This document shows positions 9,011-16,810 of a stretch of DNA of 64,000 nucleotides, piece by piece. The translations under genes were made by a program, and so were the position numbers. Numbering within the stretch: position 1 is the first letter of the stretch; the number at the start of each line of letters is the position of its first letter. The notes below the pieces were generated by a model. It had not been told where the DNA came from. It searched no databases and saw only the letters and a program-made list of their open reading frames with translations. This stretch comes from Eleftheria terrae (lineage in GTDB: Bacteria; Pseudomonadota; Gammaproteobacteria; Burkholderiales; Burkholderiaceae_C): positions 2,914,001 to 2,978,000 of the forward strand of contig NZ_CP106951.1 of NCBI RefSeq assembly GCF_030419005.1, given 5' to 3'.

Positions 9011-9450
9011 CCTAGACCGCGGCCTTGCTGCTGTTCCAGGCGCCCTCGCACGGCCTCGCGGGAAGAGGCCAGCGCACGGTGCAAATCTGACAGCTCCAAC
9101 GGCTTGGACCAGAACTCGTCAAAGCCCGCCTCAGTGCATCGTGTCCGGTCCTCCGGTCCACCGCGCCCTGTCAGGCAGATACGGGCACCGGGCCCGATCC
9201 AGCCGTTGGCCCTCAAACGTCTTATCACTTCACACCCGTCAAAGCCGGGCAGGTCCAGATCGATGATTGCGAGGTGTGGGTGCGCCACGGCCGCCACCTG
9301 GATTGCAGTAGGACCGTCGTACGCGACGGCGGTCTCGCATCCGAGCAGTTCCAGCAAACAGCCAAGCGACATGGCAGCATCGATGTTGTCGTCGACAACC
9401 AGCACCACCAATTCGCCGGGCGCGACTTCCTCTTCTTTGGCTTGCGGCAT
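8995..9450 (-). CDS. single-domain response regulator, 3' end altered by IS
   Basis: CheY-like receiver: VVLVVDDNIDAAMSL carries the acidic pocket, AIIDLDLPGFDG the phospho-acceptor Asp, ICLTGRG the Thr switch region and WSKPL the conserved Lys. No output domain. A GGGAG box precedes the ATG. The frame runs into the IS481 element: the last codons and the TAG at 8995-8997 are IS sequence. Removing the IS and one CCTAGA restores a frame ending ...GLGRPGFRAPGQRNPAFTC, so the insertion changed only the tail after the receiver domain. Likely still folded, partner kinase unknown. Confidence 0.8.
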   Translation of the reverse strand: MPQAKEEEVAPGELVVLVVDDNIDAAMSLGCLLELLGCETAVAYDGPTAIQVAAVAHPHLAIIDLDLPGFDGCEVIRRLRANGWIGPGARICLTGRGGPEDRTRCTEAGFDEFWSKPLELSDLHRALASSREAVRGRLEQQQGRGLGVKLQ

Positions 9451-9896
9451 TCACCACTCCCAATTTCTGTGGGCGACAGGGACCGACATGGTGACTTGAC
9501 ACGCGCATGATGGAAATATGCCGATTCTCACGGATGCGCCCGCGCCTGCACTGATAGGCAGGTGCCACCGCGGCATCAGCAGAGCCTCTAGCGCGGCTCC
9601 TGTCGCTTCTCGCTAGAGAAGATCGCACTGCCAAGGGCAGGGACGTGGCCGCGCGCCGGGATGGAAGCCACATGACGATCGAGACGAGGCGCGACGGCGC
9701 GGCCCCTACGCAAGGGCCACTTGCGGATGCACCGCACACAAAGGAAGGGGCGGCAGCTGTGCCCCGCAGGACACGAGGCGCGTTGCTCCGCGCTGAGGTG
9801 GCGTTCGTTCAGCAGCGGTGGCCGCAGCAGGTGCCACGCTCCACCGCGGTGAGGCTGTGAACAGCGGCGACAGACGGCTGAGCGATATGTCGCGTG
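9451..9896. other. intergenic stretch without a supported gene
   Basis: Lies between the upstream side of the response regulator gene and the 3' end of the cupin gene. No coding signal was found; it presumably contains the regulator's promoter but I cannot point to clear boxes. Confidence 0.45.
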
Positions 9897-10622
9897 TCAC
9901 TTCACCTCGACAACGGCCAGTTCCAGCTCCGATGCAGCCAGATTCCGGACGGTTTCGATCCCGTCCTCGTCCACGGCGCGAAGGTCTCCGCGCCCGACCT
10001 TGAGTCTTTGCGCACTCCGGGTGCTGGACTCGATCGCGTAGACACCCTCGGTCAAGGCCACGAAGAGGCGAGCGCCCTTGAACCGGACGGGTGCAGTGGC
10101 TGTGCGCGATTTGAGCAAGATCTTCGAGACACGGACACGATCGTTGTCGATGAGCACCTGCCAAGCTTCGTCGAGCGGGTCCAGACTGACCGCGTTGGGA
10201 CGTGGGCGCGCGAGCACTTCGATGTCCAGAATCCTGAACGCGGTTCTATCAACATTGCGGATTCTGTGGACATACGGCTTCTGCTCGTAGGGCTTGTAAT
10301 AGATTCGCCCTGCCGGTATCGGGGGGCGGACTTCGAGCGGCTTCCCTGGCTCCTCTGAAGGAACGTCGGCGCCGTCCAGGCACAGAAGGACGCTGTCCTT
10401 CTCGTGCCGGTGCCACAGGGACACAGCCCCTGGCAGGAAAGACACGTCAAACACCCTGAGTGCCCTTGTCCACAACACAAGGTGATGGCTCGGCTCTTCG
10501 TCGATCGCCACTACGGCATCGGTTTCTGGATGGTCTTCGGACACTGCAGCGGTCGAGAAGAGTCCAGTGCAGGCCACGCAATGCATCAGCATGGAAGTCG
10601 CACGTCTTGGGAGGCGAAGCAT
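9897..10622 (-). CDS. exported cupin-fold protein
   Basis: 241 aa. From the start at 10622 the N-terminus MLRLPRRATSMLMHCVACTG has a basic n-region and hydrophobic core ending near STAAVS, a plausible signal peptide. The mature region has a cupin-like motif, SLWHRHEKDSVLLCLDGAD, with His residues and Glu spaced as in cupin motif 1, and a second beta-rich half (LFVALTEGVYAIE, LKVGRGDLRAVDEDG). Substrate unknown. ATG 10592 is an alternative start. It is divergent from the LuxR-type regulator, whose start codon overlaps this one, so the two may share a control region. Confidence 0.65.
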   Translation of the reverse strand: MLRLPRRATSMLMHCVACTGLFSTAAVSEDHPETDAVVAIDEEPSHHLVLWTRALRVFDVSFLPGAVSLWHRHEKDSVLLCLDGADVPSEEPGKPLEVRPPIPAGRIYYKPYEQKPYVHRIRNVDRTAFRILDIEVLARPRPNAVSLDPLDEAWQVLIDNDRVRVSKILLKSRTATAPVRFKGARLFVALTEGVYAIESSTRSAQRLKVGRGDLRAVDEDGIETVRNLAASELELAVVEVK

Positions 10623-11226
10623 GAAGGTCATCCTGATCATCGAGGACCATCCGCTGGTCGCTGAAGCGACGCGGTCGTTGTTCGCCGGGATGGTGGATCG
10701 GGTTGAAATCTGCAGGGATGCCGACCAGGCCACCGCTGCGCTCTTGACCGAGGACTGCTGGTTCCGTGTCTTGCTAGACATCGGAATACCTGGCGCGAAT
10801 GGACTATCTCTCGTGCGCCATGTTCATCGTAAAGGACTGGCCCCTCGCACTGCAATCATCACAGCCTACGAGAATTCACAGTGGCGAGAGGAAATCCGGG
10901 GGATGGGATTTCTTGGCTACGTGCTCAAAACAGCGAGCGTCGAGGAATTCAGCGGGACCATTGCGAAGATTCTCGACGGCCGGTTGTGCTTCGAGACGCA
11001 GACGACTGAAGCTCAGCAAAGTCATCTCACACGCCGACAGATCGAGATCCTCAACTTGCTCTCGGCCGGTTGCTCAACGAAGGACGTGGCTCGTCGGCTC
11101 AACATCTCCTCTGGTACGGTGGACAACCATGTGTCCGCCCTGATACGAGCCCTCCGCGCCCACGATAGGACTCATGCCGTCGCACTGGGTATGCAGCTGG
11201 GTTACATCGAGCAGCACGGGGTGTAG
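10621..11226 (+). CDS. NarL/FixJ-type response regulator
   Basis: 201 aa. Receiver domain with LIIEDHPLVAEATRSL, phospho-acceptor in VLLDIGIPGANG and conserved Lys in YVLKTAS, followed by a LuxR/GerE helix-turn-helix: LTRRQIEILNLLSAGCSTKD and INISSGTVDNHVS-type recognition helix. Start set by a strong GGGAGG box five bases before the ATG. The stop TAG is followed directly by the GTG of the sensor kinase, so the pair is a two-component operon; the kinase is now disrupted, which leaves this regulator without its obvious partner. Confidence 0.9.
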   Translation: MKVILIIEDHPLVAEATRSLFAGMVDRVEICRDADQATAALLTEDCWFRVLLDIGIPGANGLSLVRHVHRKGLAPRTAIITAYENSQWREEIRGMGFLGYVLKTASVEEFSGTIAKILDGRLCFETQTTEAQQSHLTRRQIEILNLLSAGCSTKDVARRLNISSGTVDNHVSALIRALRAHDRTHAVALGMQLGYIEQHGV

Positions 11227-11658
11227 GTGGGCCTGCTTCCAAGGCTCCGCGGCTTGGGTTTGTCCAACAAGGTCGCGGCGATATCGGCAGTCGCCCTGGC
11301 GATGATGGCCTTGCTCATCACGACCCTGCAGTTGCGCCTGTTCCGCAGCAACCTAGAGCAGACGCTGCACAAGGAACAAGCGAGCTTCACCACCAGCATG
11401 GCGGAAAACCTGGGCCAGCAGCTGGTGACGCTCAAGAATGCGCTGTCGCTCAGTGCGCTTGCCGTGACCGAACTCGACGTCGCATCGAGTGATGCAGCAC
11501 AACGGTACTTGGACACGAACGCGGGACTGAACGCGATCTTCGAGCGGAGCGTCTTCCTGTTTTCGCCCGAGGGCCGGATCATCGCCGAGCGGCCCTTTCT
11601 GCCGGGGAGGCGCGGTCAAGACTTCAGCTGGCGACAGTACAACCGGGACGCGATCAGC

Positions 11659-12833
11659 TGTCATAGCTACGACTTGATCTGACATTACCCTTGCCCGACA
11701 GGGCGTTCAAGGAAGTCAGATGACACAAGATCAGAAGATCATTCGCAACAAGATCGGGCTATTGAAGCTGGCGCAGACGCTGGGCAGCGTATCAGAAGCA
11801 TGCAAGGTGCTGGGTTTCAGCCGAGACAGCTTCTACCGCTTCAAGGAACTGTACGAGACGGGCGGAGAAACGGCGCTCGCAGAGATCTCCCGCAAGAAGC
11901 CCAACCTGAAGAACCGGGCGGACCCCATCATCGAGCGAGCGGTGATCGACTTCGCGCTGGAGCAGCCGGCATACGGCCAGGTGCGCGTTGCCAACGAGTT
12001 GAGAAAGCGCGCCATCAGCGTATCACCCGCCGGCGTGCGCACGATCTGGCTGCGCCATGACTTGCAGACCTTCCAACTGCGCCTGAAGGCGCTGTCGGCC
12101 AAGGTGGCGCAGGAGGGCGTGATTCTCACAGAGGATCAGGTCCGTGCGCTGGAGAAGGCCAAGCAGGAGAAGGAAGCGCACGGCGAGACGGCGAGATCGA
12201 GACCGAGCACCCGGGCTACCTCGGCTCGCAGGACACCTACTACGTGGACAATCTCAAAGGCGTAGGGCGCATCTACCAGCAGACCTTCATCGACACGTAC
12301 AGCAAGCTCGCGTTCGTCAAACTCTACGACCGCAAGCATGCGATCACGGCGGCGGATATGCTCAACGACCGGGTGCTGCCGTTCTTCGAGGAACACGGGG
12401 TGCCGCTGCTGCGCATCCTGACCGACCGTGGCAGCGAGTACTGCGGCAACCGGGAGACGCACGAGTTCGCGCTGTATCTGGACCTGGAGAACATCGAGCA
12501 CACGCGCACGCGCACGAAGAGGCCTCAGACCAACGGGATCTGCGAGCGCTTCCATCAGACCATCCAGAACGAGTTCTACGCCAGCGCCTTCCGGCGCAAG
12601 CTGTACAACTCGCTGGACGAACTGCAGGTGGACGTTGACGAGTGGATGCAGAGCTACAACGCCGAGCGGACGCACTCGGGCAAGTACTGCTACGGTAAGA
12701 CGCCGCTGCAGACCTTTATCGAGAGTGCAACGCTGGCGTACGATAAACAGCTGGATCAGATCAAGCAGACACCTCACGCCGATACGGCCGTCGCTTGACG
12801 GCTTGTCTGTCAGATCAAGTCTCGACTAGGACA
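11659..12833 (+). mobile_element. IS481-like insertion sequence, copy 1 (frameshifted)
   Basis: 1175 bp. Ends TGTCATAGCTACGACTTGAT (left) and, on the other strand at the right, TGTCCTAGTCGAGACTTGAT. A perfect 7-bp duplication GATCAGC flanks it (11652-11658, 12834-12840). The element is 8 bp longer than copies 2 and 3 because of a tandem duplication near 12180-12195 that breaks the transposase frame. Confidence 0.9.
11720..12798 (+). pseudogene. transposase of IS copy 1, frameshifted
   Basis: Nearly identical to the intact transposase at 16872-17942 but the sequence CGGCGAGA is repeated in tandem at about 12181-12196, shifting the frame after ...EKEAHGE. The two halves (11720-12265 and 12244-12798) are otherwise open. 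The split lies between the helix-turn-helix part and the DDE core, so no active protein is expected; transposition could only occur by transposase supplied from copy 2. Confidence 0.85.
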
Positions 12834-14232
12834 GATCAGCACACGGGGGCCGGTGATCTCTGAGCCCTTCGTGACGACGAAGGCGGATCGGAACGTAGTG
12901 ATCATGTTTGCAACGCCCGTGTTTTCAAGGGACCGCAGCAAGATCATCGCCATCAATGCCGGCAGTTTCGGCCTTTCCCATCCCCAGCTGCTCGGACCGA
13001 TCGCCAGAACGGCAATTGGAAGGACGGGCTTCATGTATATCGTGACTGGCGATGGGCGATTGGTGATGCATCCCGATCGCAGCCACTTGCTGGAGCGGGC
13101 CTATCCCCTCGGTGGGAACCCCATCTTCGAGAGGGCGCTCGCGGGCTTCGAAGGCACCGGCACGTCGATAGAGCACGACGGCCGCAGCGCGATCTGCACC
13201 TTCAAGCGCATTCCCAGCACCACCTGGCTGTTGGCTGCGGTCTATCCGGAGGATGAGGCCTTCCAGTCATTCAACCAGCTCGCACGCAACCTGGGCCTCA
13301 TTCTGGTTATGTTGACGTTGGCGGTGTGTGCGCTCGTTTGGTTCTTGACGCACGGTCTCGTGGTGAAGATCCAGGCTCAAAACGAAATGCTTGAGCAGCT
13401 GAGAGCAGAGTCGCAGAATCAGCTGCGTATCAAAACTCAGTTCTTCAACGAGGCGAGCCACGATTTCCGCCAGCGTTTGCACGGCATGCAGTTGTTCGTC
13501 AACGCGCTCACGCAGAACAGTGCCAAAGACTTCCACGTCATCGTACCGAAGGTGAAGTCCGCAATCGGCGACCTGCAACGGTATCTCGCCAACTTCCTGG
13601 AGATCACTCGGCTCGAGACGATCACGGTACAAGCCACTGTCCAGAGCTTCTCGCTGCAGGACATGTTTCAAGGACTGGAGCTTCAGTTTGAAGATGCAGC
13701 CACTACCCGAAAAATTGACTTGAAGTTTCGCTACACCGCGCTGCAGGTGGCCACCGATGAGAAACTGCTCTATCGCATCATGGAGAATCTGATCTCCAAC
13801 GCGATCAAGTTCACCTCAAGCAAGGTCCGGGTTGCAGCGCGACGGCGATCGGCAGGCGTTGAACTCATCGTGGCTGATAACGGCGTGGGTATTCCTGCCA
13901 CTGCTCAGCAGCGCATCTTCAGCGCGTTCTATCAAGTCGGCGGGCATGTCGCTGCCACGCCAGTCGGCGGGGGCTACGGCCTCGGCCTATCCATTGTCAA
14001 GCGTCTGCTCGATTTGATCGGCGCCGAGATCAGAGTCACATCAACAGTTGGCCGAGGAACAGCGATACGCGTCTGCCTCCCGACATCAGTCGTGAATCAA
14101 CCGGTACAGGAATCTTGAACTCGGCGTGTGCCAAAGGTGCCCTCGGTCGCACATCTCACTCGGCTTGGCTTGGGCGTTGACATACTTGCTGGCCGCAGCT
14201 ATTCGGCTTCTGAAAGTGCTACCAGCGGGCGA

Positions 14233-14520
14233 GTGAGAAACCACAAGAGGGTCTGGCGGGCGTATTGTGAGATGGGGTTGACCCTGCCGCAGCGCACGAA
14301 AAAGCGCGTGCCGCAACGTGACCCTGTGCGGCTGGACTCCGGCGAGTATGTCAACCAAGGCTGCGTCTTGGACTTCACTTCATGCACGACGCGCCGTGCG
14401 AACGGCCGGCGCTGCAGGGAGGCTCAACGTGCTGGGCCAAACGAGGCAAGAAGCCGTGGCCATCGAGGTGGCGCTCGTTCCCGTCACTGCCAGTCGAATG
14501 CGGCGCTCGAGGCCACCACA
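14233..14520 (+). pseudogene. IS3-family OrfB remnant
   Basis: Reads RNHKRVWRAYCEMGLTLPQR then VRLDSGEYVNQGCVLDFTS in one frame and LNVLGQTRQEAVAIEVAL in another. It matches the intact OrfB at 41031-41906 (NHKRVWRVYCELGLNIPRRT, GWALDFMHD, LNVIDEANREALAIEVS). Central fragment only, with at least one frameshift. Confidence 0.65.
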
Positions 14521-14921
14521 ACAATGAAGCTATTTGTAGTAAGCGAATAGAAGTAGTGGCTGATCGGACCCTGCGGCAATTCCTCGGGCAGTGCAGAGCG
14601 CACCTCAGTGGGGAGTTCAGAAACCGACCCGATTGATGCGATCCATAGTGCTGCCCTGTCGTTCGAACTGCTATGGTAGACGCTCGGCCCTACATAGTAG
14701 AAGAGGATATGGTGGAATGTCAGCACGCCTCTCTCATATGACAGCTCGTTCCCGGTTGCGGAGCCGCATGGGATCAGGAAGTCGAAACTTATCGAATTGG
14801 TCGACAAGTCTACGGTTAGTGACGCCATTTTTGCATCATGGAAAGTAGCGTCCGGATGCCGGTTGCCAAGCAAGTCGTCTAGGTCCAGATCTCTTATTAT
14901 CGCGCCCCTCTGATCTCGCAC
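14484..14921 (-). CDS. hypothetical protein, 145 aa
   Basis: Frame from a GTG at 14921 reads MRDQRGAIIRDLDLDDLLGN, then FHDAKMASLTVDLSTNSISF and ERGVLTFHHILFYYVG. Base composition is clearly more A+T-rich than the neighbouring genes, which suggests a separate origin. The alternation of short beta-strand-like segments resembles small immunity-type or DUF proteins, but no family is claimed. No good ribosome binding site; ATG 14829 is an alternative start. The 3' end overlaps the edge of an IS3 remnant, so the gene could be truncated. Confidence 0.4.
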   Translation of the reverse strand: MRDQRGAIIRDLDLDDLLGNRHPDATFHDAKMASLTVDLSTNSISFDFLIPCGSATGNELSYERGVLTFHHILFYYVGPSVYHSSSNDRAALWIASIGSVSELPTEVRSALPEELPQGPISHYFYSLTTNSFIVVVASSAAFDWQ

Positions 14922-14944
14922 ACTCTATTAGCGATCAGCTCTCG

Positions 14945-15005
14945 TTGAACTGCTCCCGGTCCGGTAGACAAGCCTGACCTATCCTTGAACTGCTCCCGGT
15001 CCGGT
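14945..15005. repeat. tandem 21-bp repeat, probable orphan IS ends
   Basis: TTGAACTGCTCCCGGTCCGG occurs at 14945 and again at 14985 (period 40). The 38 bases at 14949-14986 recur exactly, inverted, at 26069-26106. The pattern ...CTCCC..GT...GTAGACAA resembles the inverted repeat of the IS3-family element at 41017-42226, so these look like solitary ends of a related element. Confidence 0.6.
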
Positions 15006-15014
15006 GGCCTCCAT

Positions 15015-15163
15015 TTCAGAGAAGAGAGAGCAGGACAGAATCGAATTGGGCCAAAAAGTGGACCAAAGTAACGGACCCGTGGCACAGGCAGACCGGTCCG
15101 CAAGCCCGCATTGGCGCGGGAAAGGCCCAAACGAAAACGCCCAACCGAGACCGGTTGGGCGCT
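15015..15163. repeat. dispersed ~150-bp hairpin repeat, copy 1
   Basis: Begins TTCAGAGAAGAGAGAGCAGG and ends in the hairpin GCCCAACCGAGACCGGTTGG. Copy 3 at 55150-55298 has the same length and is almost the same in sequence; copy 2 at 16358-16505 is more diverged but keeps the order of blocks (GGACAGA..CGAA, TGGCACAGGC, AAGCCC/AAGTCC, GGGAAAGGCCC, hairpin). It lies directly downstream of the 91-aa gene of the csp cassette. Confidence 0.75.
15131..15160 (-). terminator. rho-independent terminator of the infA-csp cassette
   Basis: On the minus strand GCCCAACC-GGTCTC-GGTTGGGC forms an 8-bp stem followed by GTTTTCGTTT. It is 25 bp past the stop of the 91-aa gene and would end the minus-strand transcript. 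The same hairpin recurs in the other repeat copies at 16483-16504 and 55274-55295. Confidence 0.65.
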
Positions 15164-15184
15164 ACAGCGGAACTCTCACGACGG

Positions 15185-15460
15185 CTACTTCTTCTTGATT
15201 CCACCCGGCTCACATGGCGCATGTCCGATTGCGATGAATCGGCCCACGTCATGCTCGAACGCCGCAATGGTGTGCTCCGAGATGGCGTCGTGCAACAGCA
15301 CGGTTCTCGCCACCTCGGCATGGACCGCAAAGCGCTCCAGCACTGCACTTCGCATGTCGGTAGATAGCGTGTGCAGCACCGCCGTCATCAGGGCGTCGAG
15401 CGCGATGAGTGAACCCTTGAGTTCACAAATCCGCTCGGTCGCTTCCTGCAGGTCCTTCAT
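15185..15460 (-). CDS. hypothetical protein downstream of csp, 91 aa
   Basis: MKDLQEATERICELKGSLIA onward: predicted mostly helical, with a Lys-rich end GGIKKK. No membrane segment or motif. It follows the cold-shock gene by 39 bp on the same strand and is followed by a terminator, so it is probably the last gene of a cotranscribed infA-csp-orf unit. No clear ribosome binding site, which suggests low or coupled translation. Function unknown. Confidence 0.6.
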   Translation of the reverse strand: MKDLQEATERICELKGSLIALDALMTAVLHTLSTDMRSAVLERFAVHAEVARTVLLHDAISEHTIAAFEHDVGRFIAIGHAPCEPGGIKKK

Positions 15461-15499
15461 CGGCTAGGCCGGCAAAGGCGCAGCAGGACTCCCTGCAAG

Positions 15500-15709
15500 T
15501 CAGAGCGCACGAATGCGCGAAGCCTGCGGGCCCTTCTGCCCTTCAGTGACTTCGAACTCCACGCGCTGGTTCTCCAGCAGCGTCTTGAAGCCGTTGCCCT
15601 GGATTTCCTTGAAGTGGGCGAACAGGTCCTTGCCGCCGTTGTCAGGGGCAATGAAGCCGAAGCCCTTGCCTTCGTTGAACCATTTCACAGTACCGGTTTC
15701 GGTGGCCAT
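15500..15709 (-). CDS. CspA-family cold-shock protein
   Basis: 69 aa, the usual family length. RNA-binding motifs KGFGFI (RNP1) and DLFAHF (RNP2) are intact, in a beta-barrel cold-shock domain starting [25 protein letters not shown] lies nine bases before the ATG. Such proteins bind single-stranded RNA/DNA and melt RNA structure. The gene is on the same strand as infA, 113 bp downstream of it, a gap long enough for its own 5' leader. A decayed fragment of a related gene is at about 20965-21090. Confidence 0.95.
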   Translation of the reverse strand: MATETGTVKWFNEGKGFGFIAPDNGGKDLFAHFKEIQGNGFKTLLENQRVEFEVTEGQKGPQASRIRAL

Positions 15710-15822
15710 ATCGTTTTTCCTTGATGGATGGGTTGAAAGAATGCTCCAGCTTGCGCTGGTGATGTTCAGTAGCTTCTCGAGAAGCAAGCTGTATTCAGGG
15801 GACGTTGCGCGCAAACTGATCA

Positions 15823-16086
15823 TCAGCGGCGCGCTTGTCGCGACGAGGCGCCCGGCGGCCCCCGGCGCTCGAGGTGTCGGAACGTGATGCGTCCCTTCGA
15901 CAGGTCGTAGGGCGACAGCTCCAGCGACACGTTGTCGCCGGCCAGGATGCGGATGTGGTGCTTGCGCATCTTGCCGGCGCTGTAAGCGATCAGCTGATGA
16001 CCGTTCTCCAGCGTCACTCGGAAGCGGGAGTCCGGCAGGATCTCGTTGACGAGGCCCTGCATTTCGATCAGTTCTTCTTTGGCCAT
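15823..16086 (-). CDS. infA: translation initiation factor IF-1 (accessory copy)
   Basis: 87 aa from ATG 16086 with a GAGGAG box. The S1/OB-fold IF-1 sequence is complete: [67 protein letters not shown]. About 15 extra residues ([15 protein letters not shown]), basic and flexible, extend beyond the usual 72-aa end. IF-1 binds the ribosomal A site during initiation. Its setting with a csp gene rather than with ribosomal proteins marks it as the second, accessory infA seen in many Burkholderiales. Confidence 0.92.
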   Translation of the reverse strand: MAKEELIEMQGLVNEILPDSRFRVTLENGHQLIAYSAGKMRKHHIRILAGDNVSLELSPYDLSKGRITFRHLERRGPPGASSRQARR

Positions 16087-16257
16087 GGTGAGTCTCCTCG
16101 GGTCAGGATGTGGAGGGGCGATGCGAAACAGGCCGCAATGGCTCGTCCACATGGCAAGAGGCTGTGCGAGGAGGACGCTCGAGGCGCCACGACAGTCACC
16201 GGCAGTGGGTCCCGCTAGGGGCGCCACCGGCTCCTGGTCGTCGACCCACCGTCCTTG

Positions 16258-16505
16258 CTGCTCCAAGACGGTGTGGCAACCACTCCATTCGACACATGGG
16301 TAAGTCCCCGCCGGCACGGCAACTCTGCGTGTGCCACGCGCCGCAAGTCGTCTCACATTCCGGAGAACAGAGGGCGGGGAAGAATCAAACTGGACCCAAA
16401 ACGGTCGGGACAGACAGACCGCTTGGCACAGGCGCTATGGCCCGGAAGTCCCCGCCAACGCGAGAAAGGGCCCAATGAGAAAGCCCAACCGAGACCGGTT
16501 GGGCG
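16258..16505. repeat. dispersed hairpin repeat, copy 2 with 5' extension
   Basis: Core 16358-16505 plus a conserved 5' block (GCTCCAAGACGGTGTGGCAA then CATTCGACACA.G.GTAAG) shared with copy 3 at 55047-55105. Same orientation as copy 1, so the infA-csp-orf cassette lies between two direct repeats about 1.3 kb apart. Past the hairpin, copies 2 and 3 share ATTTTGGTGG and then diverge. Confidence 0.7.
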
Positions 16506-16519
16506 CTGAATTTTGGTGG

Positions 16520-16810
16520 ATCTAGTATGACGTAAAACCAACCATCCTGTCAAGCTGCTGCTTCCATACGCGACGAGGCGCCTTATTCGGCACCACGGCG
16601 CCAAGCAATGCGGAAGCGCAGCTGCGCGACCAACACGTCCGCTCCACTACTTGCAGGCGTCCTGCGCGGATCACCGTCGCCGGGTGGGCCGTAATGATTT
16701 TTGGACAGACCGAAGACGCAGAGCGCGTGAACTGAGGACCTCGCAGGGTTGCCCGGCGAAATGCGTGTGATAAGCAGACTGCACTCCTGTCACGCCCTAG
16801 CACCGTCAGC
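16520..16810. other. intergenic stretch without a supported gene
   Basis: Between the repeat and IS copy 2. No coding signal. Confidence 0.4.

Larger units (their letters stand above)
11227..14118 (+). pseudogene. sensor histidine kinase split by an IS
   Basis: The gene starts at GTG 11227, right after the response regulator stop, and is interrupted at 11659-12833. Joining 11227-11658 to 12841-14118 (one copy of the 7-bp duplication removed) gives an uninterrupted frame of 569 aa reading ...YNRDAIS-TRGPVISEPF across the junction. Parts: TM helix, periplasmic double-Cache-like sensor, second TM (LGLILVMLTLAVCALVWFL), coiled coil, HisKA with His in EASHDFRQRL, and HATPase with VADNGVGIP and GGGYGLGLSIV. 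The first half now stops at TGA inside the IS end. A GTG at 12853 could in principle restart the second half, but that product would lack TM1 and part of the sensor. Confidence 0.9.

Noticed and set aside
16257..16300. tRNA-like text (..GGTGTGGCAACC..CATTCGACACA)
   Set aside because: No acceptor stem or proper T-arm could be paired; it recurs only as part of the dispersed repeat.
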